Of a stretch of 37,959 bases of DNA, positions 28,643 through 37,919 are shown piece by piece. The position numbers and the translations under genes were made by a program. The stretch lies in IMG/VR virus record IMGVR_UViG_3300013014_000002, positions 1 to 37,959 of that record, one strand, 5' to 3'. This stretch comes from a virus. How positions within the stretch are numbered: the first letter of the stretch is position 1; every line of letters starts with the position of its first letter. The notes under the pieces are model-generated. The model saw only the letters and a list, made by a program, of their open reading frames with translations, made no database searches and had not been told where the DNA came from.

Positions 28643-31600
28643 TTATTTCTCCTTTGGTGTCAAGTAATCCCTATTGTATTTTAAGAACTGCCTTTTCCCA
28701 TCTTCTGCTCCACGCTCGTAAGCTTTCTCCAAGGCTTTAACCTTGAAATCTGTGTCCATTCCATCAAATGTTGCGCTTTGGAATAAATTGTCCGCAAGAG
28801 CCTTTCTCCTTTGGCCTACATATTCTTGGTAAATTGAATACTGATTTTCATCAAGCCTATATGTAACCTTCTTATCCATGACATCTCTGGATGGAACAGA
28901 TGGAAGTACATTTGGATTTCCAGTTTCCTTCCATAGCTTATACAACGCAACATTTGTCTCATCACTTGGGACTACTCTTGATCTTGTGAAATCAAGGAAA
29001 TTATACAAGAATGGGTTTGCGCCTTCCGGTGTCTGCTTGATCGGGTTGCCCCACATATCCCTTTTGAGTGGAAGCTCCTCCGCACCAATTGCCTCCCTGG
29101 CAAACTCTGGCATCTTCGACTTGAGAACATTGGCAAATAGTTGCAAGCTATCATCTGTTTTTGGATCAACCATATTTTCCCGACTTGCCTTATTGAAGGC
29201 TTGCAATGTGTTTGGGAATGGGATTGATGAGATTGTACCGTATAATGATTCTAAGTAGCTGTCGTAATCTTCTTTTGAAATTGCATTAAGAAGAGTGTTT
29301 GTACTCTTCAAGAATGTTTGGTTGAGTGTATAGCTTGCAACTGACGGCAAGCCTTTAAGGGTTACATCAAGAACATCCTCAAGCAATCCAGAGCCTTCAT
29401 TTTTGCTTAATACATTTGCATAGACGTTAAAGATTGTCCCAAGATAACCAAAATTCTCGTAACTCTTTATCTCATCTCCAGCTTGGATTGCAGGATCTTC
29501 GCCATTCAATAGTCTATTTAATCCAGACATATTGATAGTATTAGGAGGCTGTGTTTCGTATTGGATTCCACGCTCTTTTGCAGACTTCGAGGCAGATCCA
29601 GTAATAACTCCAGCGCGATACAAGGCAGCAGCCGTACCTCCAATTACTGTCCCAACTATTCCTTTTGCCGCAGCTTCGAGTGATTTTTTTCTGTCTCCCT
29701 TAACTGCGTAATACGCGCTTTTAGAAAACGCCAATCCTGGTACTGCAACATCAACAACATCAGTAACAACATTAACTGGGGTCTTCGTATATGGAGCAAT
29801 AACTGCTTTAGTAAGTGGGCCAACAATTGGAATGCTTTTTACAGCATTTGCAACAACACCAACTACTGCTGTAAGTTTTGTGTCTTGTTGAAATGTGGCT
29901 TCTGCGGCCTCATTTGATATTCCCTTTAATTCTGCCTTTGTTGGGAATCTTACGCTTGCAATAACTTCCTCTGGAGTTTTGCCAGCCAAAATAGCTTGTT
30001 GGGCAAGAAGTCTTCCCTCTGCAAATCCTCTAGCTGGAACGTCACCAAGAGTTAATGTTCTGCCTACTGGCTCAGTGTACAATCCAATTATTCCTTCAGT
30101 AAGCTTTCGGACTCGATCAATAAAAGCAATATTGCCCTTTGCATTTGTGACCATGTCTTTTCCAGTAAAAGCTTGAGCAAGAGATTTGAATACAGTAAAT
30201 CCCTTAACCCCTTCTCCAGCCAGAGCAGATGAAGCTGGAATGCCTTCACCAAGGAATGCCCTAATTGCTTCCTTGGTTTTTTCAGCTCCACGAATCATTG
30301 CGCCTCTTGTTGTAAGCGAAGATTGTGCCATCGTCCTTTGACCAGCCCTTGCTATTTCTTCTTGTGTTTTCCCACCCAAGACCGCCTTTTGTTTTGCAAC
30401 AAAACTCAATACTGCATCTCCAGCGTTTGCTAGTGATCTCACGCCAAGTTGTCCAACTGCCCTGGCCACGTTAAATACTGGATTTTTTACAAGAGACAAT
30501 GGACTTAAAAGCGTAATCTGTATTCCTTGTGGAAGTGTTTCTCCAAGAATTTTTTTTGGGAAAATATTATCAGAATATTTCTGAAGTTTTGCCGCTGCAT
30601 TAGCCGCAGTTCTTCTTGCGTTTTCAGCGATAACAGCAGTTTCTTCAGTTAATTTTGATCTGTATGTTGCCTCCGCCTTAACTAACTCGGATTTAGCATT
30701 TTTACTTGCATTAAATAATTTAAGAACCTTGTCGCTTACGTCTTTGGGTATATTTCTATTAGCCGCCTCCGCTGCCTTTGATATGGTTGCCAAATACCCA
30801 GCAGGCGTGTTTAGGTACTCGCGTACATTCCTCAAGGAAACACCAGCCAGCGATGCGGCCTTTGTAAATTCATCCCAATTGATTGCGGCAGATGCTGGGT
30901 CTGCATCAATCTGCCTTGCGGCTAGTATTGCATTTGCCCCTGCTCTTTCCGCATCATCATAGGAAGACGAGGTAATGCTTCTTCTCGCAATGACATTTAA
31001 CTCATCATCCGTAAGGTCTTCAAGATTGCTTTTAATAGCACCAAGAGGAACATTCTGCCTTACTGTATTTGGCTGAAGCGCAACCTCTGCCTTGAATGGC
31101 TCTGGTGCTTTTTCAGACTTTAATACTCTTTCTGCCGTCTTTGCTATTTTAGATCCTTCTGGAGCTTCCGGCATCTTAAACTCTGGACGTACTGTGCCAG
31201 GCTCAAAACCAGCCTCGCCAACTACGCCTGGGCGTATTGGTTGTTGGCCTTCGATAGCTCCAATAACCTCTGATGGTTGCGGTTTTGCCTGTAATGACGG
31301 AACAGCTTTAGGTTGTAACAATTGCTGGAATTTGTCGATAGCTCTTGTTGGCCCAGCGAGTCCAGCACCAACAGCCATAGGTGTCGCAATCTCAAGAGAT
31401 TTTGTTGTAATTGGAAACATCGCAATATCGGCCTCCCGCATTCTTTGGTAGTCAGCGTAACCTTGTTCACCAGCCAAGATTCTTGCAAGTCCAGCTTGCC
31501 CCATTTCGCCTGCTTTATATCCAGCAGCACCACCAGCCAATCCTCCAGCAAGTATTCCGACTGGCCCAGCAGGCGCGCCAGCAACTCCACCCAAAATTGA

Positions 31601-32224
31601 GCCAGCAACTGCACTAGCTCCAGGTATAATTTGTTCCCCGACCGACCTTAACGATGCCCCAATAAGTGTTGGCGGCTTTTCCTCAATACGAACAACCCGC
31701 CCATCCTTTGCCTTACCAACCGCAAATCCAACACCCTTCTCTTTATCAAATCCAGATGACACAGTAAGAACGCCTTGCGCTTGAGCTTTACGAACAGCCT
31801 GCAACGCCTCTGGCTGAATCATGCCCTTCTTGATCGCTTCTTCGGTAGGAGCATAACCAGCGGATATAGACCCATCTGGTCTTGTCTCTGGAGGCAATGC
31901 CTCAAGAGCATCTGTTGCCTTTAGCAATGCTTCTTGTTGCGATAGTCCAGACTGAATGTTTTTATTTACCTCATTTGCTAGGAAATCAGCGCGTTCTGGT
32001 GCGTAAACATCAAGCGGATTTCCACCTTGTGCCACATAATCACGCTTGATTTGAGAAAGGTTATTCCTTTCCTCTGGAGATATTCTTAAGCCAAGTTCTG
32101 CCTGTTGTGTATCTGGAACAAACTCAATTGCCTCAGACTTGTCCGGTACAAATTCTATTGCTTGTTCGTCTGGAACAAATTCAAGCGCGGAATTACTGGC
32201 TGGTTGCTCAACGCTACTAGCCAT
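28643..32224 (-). CDS. Giant internal virion (ejection) protein, gp16-like
   Basis: The protein has 1193 residues. It is likely part of the ejectosome that crosses the cell envelope. The N-terminus has three FVPD repeats (residues 16-19, 25-28, 35-38). A Gly/Ala-rich hydrophobic segment around 190-245 (GASAVAGSILGGVAGAPAGP...) and others around 560-600 and 860-920 could insert in membranes. Long helices with Ala/Glu/Lys (VKAEATYRSKLTEETAVIAE) fill the middle. No transglycosylase motif is found; the muramidase is a separate downstream gene. Size and last position in the tail-core gene row match T7 gp16. Confidence 0.75.
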   Translation of the reverse strand: MASSVEQPASNSALEFVPDEQAIEFVPDKSEAIEFVPDTQQAELGLRISPEERNNLSQIKRDYVAQGGNPLDVYAPERADFLANEVNKNIQSGLSQQEALLKATDALEALPPETRPDGSISAGYAPTEEAIKKGMIQPEALQAVRKAQAQGVLTVSSGFDKEKGVGFAVGKAKDGRVVRIEEKPPTLIGASLRSVGEQIIPGASAVAGSILGGVAGAPAGPVGILAGGLAGGAAGYKAGEMGQAGLARILAGEQGYADYQRMREADIAMFPITTKSLEIATPMAVGAGLAGPTRAIDKFQQLLQPKAVPSLQAKPQPSEVIGAIEGQQPIRPGVVGEAGFEPGTVRPEFKMPEAPEGSKIAKTAERVLKSEKAPEPFKAEVALQPNTVRQNVPLGAIKSNLEDLTDDELNVIARRSITSSSYDDAERAGANAILAARQIDADPASAAINWDEFTKAASLAGVSLRNVREYLNTPAGYLATISKAAEAANRNIPKDVSDKVLKLFNASKNAKSELVKAEATYRSKLTEETAVIAENARRTAANAAAKLQKYSDNIFPKKILGETLPQGIQITLLSPLSLVKNPVFNVARAVGQLGVRSLANAGDAVLSFVAKQKAVLGGKTQEEIARAGQRTMAQSSLTTRGAMIRGAEKTKEAIRAFLGEGIPASSALAGEGVKGFTVFKSLAQAFTGKDMVTNAKGNIAFIDRVRKLTEGIIGLYTEPVGRTLTLGDVPARGFAEGRLLAQQAILAGKTPEEVIASVRFPTKAELKGISNEAAEATFQQDTKLTAVVGVVANAVKSIPIVGPLTKAVIAPYTKTPVNVVTDVVDVAVPGLAFSKSAYYAVKGDRKKSLEAAAKGIVGTVIGGTAAALYRAGVITGSASKSAKERGIQYETQPPNTINMSGLNRLLNGEDPAIQAGDEIKSYENFGYLGTIFNVYANVLSKNEGSGLLEDVLDVTLKGLPSVASYTLNQTFLKSTNTLLNAISKEDYDSYLESLYGTISSIPFPNTLQAFNKASRENMVDPKTDDSLQLFANVLKSKMPEFAREAIGAEELPLKRDMWGNPIKQTPEGANPFLYNFLDFTRSRVVPSDETNVALYKLWKETGNPNVLPSVPSRDVMDKKVTYRLDENQYSIYQEYVGQRRKALADNLFQSATFDGMDTDFKVKALEKAYERGAEDGKRQFLKYNRDYLTPKEK
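32111..32185 (-). repeat. Triple FVPD repeat in the giant ejection protein
   Basis: LEFVPDEQA, IEFVPDKSEA and IEFVPDTQQA follow each other at residues 14-41. The DNA copies differ (for example TCTGGAACAAATTC, TCCGGTACAAATTC), so they are older duplications under selection at the protein level. A fourth copy lies in the muramidase. Confidence 0.85.
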
Positions 32225-32229
32225 ATTTA

Positions 32230-32967
32230 TTATTTCGGTCTCTTAAATGTTCCTGCGCGTCCACCAATAATTACTCTGTCACCTTCTTTTACGCCAGCCT
32301 TTAATGCATCTTCTGGAGTATTGTATTGAGGAATACTACCCTGGGTGGCTTGTTGTTGCCCTGCTGGCTGTGGTGTTTGCTGTTGAGGAGTAGGTTTTGT
32401 TATAGAAGGCATTCCGTAGCTTTGAGGCATTTGATTATCTTTTAATGCCTGCATTTGAATCCCAGCAACATTGCGCCTTTGTTCTGTTTCCATTATCTTC
32501 TTTTCAATATCTTTTTCTTGCTCTGAATATGGCTTTCCAAACAATGCACCAGGTAAGAAATCTGGACCAGGCTTTACATTTCCACCAGCTTGAGCGGCTT
32601 GAATATCTTTCTTCTTTTGAAGATTTGTTTCAAGTTCAACTTCTGCTTTTGCCATATCAGCCTGATGCTTTGTAAACTTTCTGGATTGTTCGAGTTCCCA
32701 ATCAACCTGACGTTGCTTCGCCCATTGCATTTTCTGTTCCGGTGGCAATGCCTTAAATGGAATTGATTCTCCGTTCACATCAATCTTGAAATCCTCAAAA
32801 GGCAAAACTTGGCGTTGCGATGTTTGTTCCCTTGATGCTGCATCTTCTTCGTATCTTTTTAATTGAGCCTGTTGAAGCTGTTCACCCAATGAAGCCCTAC
32901 GCAATGCATCTTGATCACCAAAAGTTTGAGGATACATCTGCGCCAAATCTAAAGTAATTTTACCCAT
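32230..32967 (-). CDS. Internal virion protein, 245 residues
   Basis: The product starts MGKITLDLAQMYPQTFGDQD and is helical and Gln/Lys-rich (GEQLQQAQLKRYEEDAASRE; EKDIEKKIMETEQRRNVAGI), with a Pro/Gln linker (PTPQQQTPQPAGQQQATQGS) and an end that looks like a small barrel (VKEGDRVIIGGRAGTFKRPK). Its position between two large ejection proteins suggests a core or scaffold role comparable to T7 gp15's neighbours. No enzyme motif. Confidence 0.6.
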   Translation of the reverse strand: MGKITLDLAQMYPQTFGDQDALRRASLGEQLQQAQLKRYEEDAASREQTSQRQVLPFEDFKIDVNGESIPFKALPPEQKMQWAKQRQVDWELEQSRKFTKHQADMAKAEVELETNLQKKKDIQAAQAGGNVKPGPDFLPGALFGKPYSEQEKDIEKKIMETEQRRNVAGIQMQALKDNQMPQSYGMPSITKPTPQQQTPQPAGQQQATQGSIPQYNTPEDALKAGVKEGDRVIIGGRAGTFKRPK

Positions 32968-32975
32968 AAATCTCC

Positions 32976-34934
32976 TTAAATGCTTATGTTAGGTATCAAC
33001 GATCCAATTCCAGATGCAATCGCACCAAACTGTTGCGCACCCGAAGGCTGACTTGCAACTGCTCTGCTATAGGCACCATAAGTATTGGCAGTATAATCAG
33101 CAAGAGTATTGTAAATGCCTGTGGCATTCTGCGCACCCATAAATCCAGCATTAGGATTAACATATCCGTATGGATTTGCAGCAGAAGATCCAGCCTGGAA
33201 TTGCCCTGTCTGCTGTGGCTGTGAAGCCGCAAGGTAGTTGTTAAGCATGCCCTGCTGTTGTCCCAAACGCTGTGATGCCAAGTTGTACATTGTCGGACCG
33301 CCAGCAATAAAGCCTTGGGCGGCACCAAGACGAGATTGTTCAAGCGCATTGCGAAGTCCAAGATCGCGGGCTGCGGCTGCTCCTGTTGTCTCTCCAGAGC
33401 CAAGGAAAGCAGAAGCCGCACCATAACGTGCAAGCTTGCGTTGTTCGCCAGCCGCGCCGATCTGCGCTGCTTCCTGTACTGCAGGTCCAAGACCCTGTAT
33501 GTTCCCACGGGCTGTTTGCGCTCCAAGGATGGCCTGTTCGTAACCACGCCGTTCTTCGGCTCCTAAAGTCGAACCAAGACGAAGCTGATTGAGTGCCTCC
33601 TGTTCGATCTGATTGCGAAGGTCTTCAGTCTGCTTTGTCGTTGTCGCTCCAAGCGGAGTCTCGGCCATTGTCTGGTACTGCTTGGAAAGACCCCGAACAG
33701 TCGCACCAATCGTTGGATCAATGCTTTCAATTTGAGCAATTGTGCGCTCCTCAGGAAGACGGAGTGTTTCCCTAAACTTTGAAATGGAATTTGCTGCCTG
33801 CTGACCGCTTATTGGCTGATAATTGTTATAAAGATTCTGCGCTTCGAGTGTGTCCTTTTGAGCAGAGGCAAGCTGAGTATTTAGATTATCAATCGTTTTC
33901 TGTGCATCAGCCCTGCGCTTATCACCGGCAGGAAGATCGGTTAGGAACTTGTTCGCCTGTGAAATCTGGCTTTGTAAATCTATGGTCGCCGCAGTACCAA
34001 TATCATAAAGGCTTTTATATTGGTTCTTTCTGGCTGTATTGATGTCGTTAAGAATCTGATCATCTGTTACCTGGACATTCAGCTTCCCAGCAAGCCCGCC
34101 GGTTTGCATGACATTATCACCGCGCAAAGCCTCTAGTCCGGTTGAAAGTCTTGCTGTTCCAGCAACATTCTTGGCCTCATTCAGCCCAAGGTCGGACAGG
34201 CCAAACCTAGAAAATGATTCAATATACTTTGGAGTGGCTTGGTTGGCTTCGGCAACAAGCCTAGCCAATTTATCCTGCTCAACAAAGAACTTGCCCTGCT
34301 CGCTCTGCCTTTGCGATCCCTTGGCAGTCTGCCCTATTCTGGCTTCCTGCCTCTTGACAAGTTCCTGCTGGTTTCTGATTGCGTCAATTGCATCAATCGC
34401 CTGTTGCGAGTTGGCAATGATTTGCTTCCCGCCTTGACCAAGATCCTTGGAGTCAAAATCACGAACCTGTTTGGCTAAAGATTGCAGAGATGCATAATCT
34501 TTTGCATTTATGTTATCAGCACCAACAGACCTAATCGAAGCCAATGCATTTGAATAATTATTTACTGCCTGTGTAAAGCTTCCTGCTTCTGCTCCAACTT
34601 GAATCTTTGGCAATTCATATTGATATTTTTGTGTTGCGGCATTGAAATCAATGATCCCCCTCTTGGAGGTATATGCGGCAGGGTCAAGCTTGTAGATGTC
34701 TTTGATTACATCGGCCTGTGCCTTTGTTTCGTTGAATCTTCCCCTGGAAACATATTTATCTAAATCTGTAAGACCAAGCGCAGCATACTTCTCTTTGCTG
34801 GAAGTAACATCACTTGCTACTGGCTTTTGAGCCTGATAAACCAACACGCCCTTCTTGTCAGCTTCGTAAACCTTCCCGTCTGGATTCGTTACGATTGTTC
34901 CAGGTGGATAGTAGGGATTCGCAGTAGTAGCCAT
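32976..34934 (-). CDS. Internal virion (core) protein, gp15-like
   Basis: The protein has 652 residues. Apart from a short N-terminal domain (PPGTIVTNPDGKVYEADKKG) it consists of long coiled coils (DLQSQISQANKFLTDLPAGD; QKTIDNLNTQLASAQKDTLE) and a C-terminal Gly/Gln/Tyr-rich region (NPYGYVNPNAGFMGAQNATG). Such all-helical proteins next to gp14- and gp16-like genes form the inner core that is ejected ahead of DNA in T7-like phages. It starts one base after the 152-residue gene. Confidence 0.7.
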   Translation of the reverse strand: MATTANPYYPPGTIVTNPDGKVYEADKKGVLVYQAQKPVASDVTSSKEKYAALGLTDLDKYVSRGRFNETKAQADVIKDIYKLDPAAYTSKRGIIDFNAATQKYQYELPKIQVGAEAGSFTQAVNNYSNALASIRSVGADNINAKDYASLQSLAKQVRDFDSKDLGQGGKQIIANSQQAIDAIDAIRNQQELVKRQEARIGQTAKGSQRQSEQGKFFVEQDKLARLVAEANQATPKYIESFSRFGLSDLGLNEAKNVAGTARLSTGLEALRGDNVMQTGGLAGKLNVQVTDDQILNDINTARKNQYKSLYDIGTAATIDLQSQISQANKFLTDLPAGDKRRADAQKTIDNLNTQLASAQKDTLEAQNLYNNYQPISGQQAANSISKFRETLRLPEERTIAQIESIDPTIGATVRGLSKQYQTMAETPLGATTTKQTEDLRNQIEQEALNQLRLGSTLGAEERRGYEQAILGAQTARGNIQGLGPAVQEAAQIGAAGEQRKLARYGAASAFLGSGETTGAAAARDLGLRNALEQSRLGAAQGFIAGGPTMYNLASQRLGQQQGMLNNYLAASQPQQTGQFQAGSSAANPYGYVNPNAGFMGAQNATGIYNTLADYTANTYGAYSRAVASQPSGAQQFGAIASGIGSLIPNISI

Positions 34935-34935
34935 A

Positions 34936-35394
34936 TTAAATTATTCCCGTCCTTGGGATGCCTTTCAGATAGTCAACCGGAGCAACGCCTTGGTTCTGCT
35001 GAACTTCCTGCGGTACTGCACTCATAGGAGACTGACCATAAAGACGGGCAAACTGAATCGCTGCCTGCTGACCCAATCCCTGCTGTGTGGCAAATGCATT
35101 TGGAGACATTTCAAACTGACGGCGCATAGCTTCGAGTGAACGCTGTGGGCCAAGTTCACGCTCGACCTGTAGTCCAGCCTGGGCTGCTTTCTGCAAGTCC
35201 AAAGCCGACATCTGGCGTTCTAGTTCGCGCTGGCGAGGCATATACTTCTCGCGCAGGTTCTGCTCAAGTTTAGCCACATCTGGCTGTGTCGCAATGTAAG
35301 TCTCAAGGGATGACCTGTAGAAAAGATCATTGGCCTTTGACGCATCCACCGGATTGGGAGGAGGCGGAGGTGCAGGAATGGACGGCGATCCCAT
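34936..35394 (-). CDS. Internal virion protein, gp14-like candidate
   Basis: The protein has 152 residues. The N-terminal Pro-rich stretch (SPSIPAPPPPPNPVDASKAN) precedes helices (LEQNLREKYMPRQRELERQM; KAAQAGLQVERELGPQRSLE). In podoviruses proteins of this size with a Pro-rich start and coiled-coil body lie between the small core protein and the large core proteins and are ejected with DNA. The ATG shares an A with the upstream stop (TAATG). Confidence 0.6.
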   Translation of the reverse strand: MGSPSIPAPPPPPNPVDASKANDLFYRSSLETYIATQPDVAKLEQNLREKYMPRQRELERQMSALDLQKAAQAGLQVERELGPQRSLEAMRRQFEMSPNAFATQQGLGQQAAIQFARLYGQSPMSAVPQEVQQNQGVAPVDYLKGIPRTGII

Positions 35395-35762
35395 TAGCGA
35401 AATGCCTTTCTCATAAACTTCATGTAATCATACTCCTTTGGTTTACCGGAACGGTTGAAAGTGATCCGCTTGCGAGGACCGAAACGCTCCGCCAAGAGCA
35501 ACAGCAAGCACTTCAAGGATTTAGCACCTTTTGAGGAGATCGTCAAGTCCACAAAGACATTCTCGCCATCTTCGCTATGCACATAATGATCAGGCTTTTG
35601 CCCATCCTTTACGCACCTAGCCAGAGCTACTCCTACTATGCCATCTTCATCTCTCACAATACCAACCATCCCCTGCTTCTCAAACCATCCAAACCATTCA
35701 GCTAGGTTGTGCCACATGCCCTCCGGAACACCGCTTTTCTCGATGTATTCAATAGCTGTCAT
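35394..35762 (-). CDS. GNAT-like small protein, gp13-like candidate
   Basis: The protein has 122 residues. The middle (MVGIVRDEDGIVGVALARCV) followed by VHSEDGENVFVDLTISSKGA and FGPRKRITFNRSGKPKEYDY has the fold pattern of small GNAT/acyltransferase-like proteins. T7 gp13 is an internal virion protein of similar size and position after gp12. The match is by length, position and fold pattern only. No acetyl-CoA loop is clearly visible. Confidence 0.5.
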   Translation of the reverse strand: MTAIEYIEKSGVPEGMWHNLAEWFGWFEKQGMVGIVRDEDGIVGVALARCVKDGQKPDHYVHSEDGENVFVDLTISSKGAKSLKCLLLLLAERFGPRKRITFNRSGKPKEYDYMKFMRKAFR

Positions 35763-35763
35763 G

Positions 35764-35994
35764 TCACCAATTTTTGCATGACCACCACCGAGCCGATAAT
35801 TTACTTGGTGGTTTTGAGTCGCATTGATGCCTAGCCCTAAAGCTACGCCTGCGAGCAGGATTGTCCTTCTTAATCTTCATGTCAGGATCGCCGTATCGGA
35901 TTGTCTTGGACTGACCATTCTGACAGGCTCGCACAACAAACTTCTTGCGCTCGCCAGGTGTGCGCCTTGGACTATTGCAAGGTAATTCGCTCAT
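35764..35994 (-). CDS. Conserved small basic virion-region protein, 76 residues
   Basis: The product (MSELPCNSPRRTPGERKKFV...) contains FVVRACQNGQSKTIRYGDPD and RRRSFRARHQCDSKPPSK with the closing WWSCKNW. Small basic proteins with L-P-C-N-x-P-R-R-T-P, RYGDPDM and RRxSFRARH motifs are widespread in T7-like, cyanophage and SAR11 podophages; the function is unknown. The four conserved Cys suggest metal binding. ATGA overlap with the upstream stopper gene. Confidence 0.75.
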   Translation of the reverse strand: MSELPCNSPRRTPGERKKFVVRACQNGQSKTIRYGDPDMKIKKDNPARRRSFRARHQCDSKPPSKLSARWWSCKNW

Positions 35995-37919
35995 AGTGAT
36001 TTCTGAATTTCAATCGTATCCGGATTGGCAGCAGCCGTGATCTGGCGAATAGCCATTTTATTTGCAACAGAAGCAATCTTGATATTCAATAATCGCCATT
36101 TTTGGTATTTGCGCAGATCGCTTGCAAGCCTCTTTTTAACTGATGTCGGAAGAGTTGCTGGCAAAGCAAATTCAAGCGTAAGCGCAGAACTTGATATGTT
36201 TAGGTTTGGCTGGACATCAACATCGCCAACATCGGTATCACGCTGGATGGATATGGTTGTATCCGTAGAAAAAGAATCGTCAAATATAACCTCAAAATGG
36301 CTTCCATATTTTATGGCAAATGGATCTCCAAAGTTAAAGTCTTTTGTACGGACATATGACTCGTAATCAAATACGCCGGTTGATGTGGTTGTGGTTGTTC
36401 CAGATGTCGTGGTGTAAACCCCATAATCACGATAATCAGCAGATGTAACCTGAGCCGGAGTCTTGTATCCGCTATATCTTGTAATTTGGCCGGTTGTCAA
36501 TTTCATCATCAACCTCAAGCCTTGATCCTGAAAATTTGCTAGTGCAAATTGCATTACATTCGGAGTCCATGTTCCCTCAAATGCGCCCAGCGTTGTGTTG
36601 TAAACAATGATTGTATCATTGTAATCATTTGATTCTGTTGGTACGGCAAGAAAATACCTGTTATCGTAAAAGTGAGCAGTAGCTATTCCTATCTTTGCCA
36701 CATTGATTTCTTGAATGACATTCTTTATTACTTCAGATAGTGGAAGGCCAACAGATGTGAAATCGTCTGCCGTGGATCTTACAAGGGATCTAATTCCGTC
36801 ATCCGAAAGAAAGAATATGTCGCTGTTTACCTGGACGGCAGATCCTTCCGCAACGCATCCTGTATTGTTTGAAATTAACTGAACAGTCCAATCGGCTGCG
36901 GTGGTTGCATCCGGAGGAATTGTTACTTGGAATATGCGCCTCTTTTTAAATACAATAATTCTGTTTTGATAGTATTGAACAATTGCAGTTATCTCGTCTC
37001 CATCATCTGCATTTACAACAATGCTATTGGATGCATCCCAAATTGATGCGTCAAGAATATCGGATGCGTAAAGTGTGTTTCGTTTGCTTGCTGATCCAAC
37101 TCCAAATAATCTATTACCAGTATTTATTAAAAGCCTTAAATCTAACGGAGGAGGGCTAACCGTTGCGGTGGCTATTGCTCCAGATCCATTTCCAATAATT
37201 GTAACTGTAGGCGCGCCAGAATAACCAGATCCTCCGTCAACTACAGTAACGCCAGTAACAGCACCACCAGCAACAGTTGTAATTAAGGTTGGTAATGCTC
37301 CACCCCAATCTGGTCCTGTCACAACTGCCGTTGCGCTGGTATATCCACTGCCTGCCGTAGTTACGGTTATTGCCCTAACTTTACCAGCTTGTCTTGTTGC
37401 AATATCTCCATCATAATAGTAAAGCGCGCCATCCGAATCAGCCATATACATCTTGTCGTTAAATTGAGCCATGCTTACTTTTGCGTCAAAGCTGGTTGAA
37501 AATCCGTCAGCCCATTTTTGCGCTTCATTATTCCATGTTCTTGTAGCTCCAGTTAAATTATCCCATATTTCTTCAATTCTGTGTGGTCCAGTATTCCCGT
37601 CAGAATTAATCGCTGTTCCGTTTGAATTGATTGTATAAAGTTTTCCTTGAATTACTGCAACAAGCCTTTCGGTTTGCGCTGTATCGTAGTATCGCATTCC
37701 GCCAATTGATCCCTCTTGGCTAGTTGCGGATGTGCTAAAACTTGCAACTCCCTTGCGTGTTTCAAGGCTACCCTTTGGAGATAGGGTCATGTTTACTAAT
37801 TGCTGAACTTGATTTTCAGCCAATAGATCAGATTGCAAACCGCTGGCTTGGCCTCCGGCAAAACTCCGGATTCCGTCAAACGCCAGAAGATCGTCTAAAT
37901 TGTCCGAGTAGTACGGCAC
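35991..37919 (-). CDS. Tail tubular protein B / stopper-like, beta-rich
   Basis: The protein has 642 residues from a GTG (37917-37919) with AAAGGAG five bases upstream. Repeated short beta blades (SIGGMRYYDTAQTERLVAVI, KVSMAQFNDKMYMADSDGAL, LINTGNRLFGVGSASKRNTL, VAEGSAVQVNSDIFFLSDDG) suggest a beta-propeller like those of T7 gp12 and P22 gp10. An insertion near residues 190-255 repeats GSGYTSATAVVTG and GGSGYSGAPTVTIIG, the GSGY-type domain seen in many tail proteins. The final ~100 residues (KYGSHFEVIFDDSFSTDTTI) form a further domain. Upstream is the adaptor gene; downstream the core genes. The first codons are repeated at the left end. Confidence 0.75.
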   Translation of the reverse strand: MPYYSDNLDDLLAFDGIRSFAGGQASGLQSDLLAENQVQQLVNMTLSPKGSLETRKGVASFSTSATSQEGSIGGMRYYDTAQTERLVAVIQGKLYTINSNGTAINSDGNTGPHRIEEIWDNLTGATRTWNNEAQKWADGFSTSFDAKVSMAQFNDKMYMADSDGALYYYDGDIATRQAGKVRAITVTTAGSGYTSATAVVTGPDWGGALPTLITTVAGGAVTGVTVVDGGSGYSGAPTVTIIGNGSGAIATATVSPPPLDLRLLINTGNRLFGVGSASKRNTLYASDILDASIWDASNSIVVNADDGDEITAIVQYYQNRIIVFKKRRIFQVTIPPDATTAADWTVQLISNNTGCVAEGSAVQVNSDIFFLSDDGIRSLVRSTADDFTSVGLPLSEVIKNVIQEINVAKIGIATAHFYDNRYFLAVPTESNDYNDTIIVYNTTLGAFEGTWTPNVMQFALANFQDQGLRLMMKLTTGQITRYSGYKTPAQVTSADYRDYGVYTTTSGTTTTTSTGVFDYESYVRTKDFNFGDPFAIKYGSHFEVIFDDSFSTDTTISIQRDTDVGDVDVQPNLNISSSALTLEFALPATLPTSVKKRLASDLRKYQKWRLLNIKIASVANKMAIRQITAAANPDTIEIQKSL

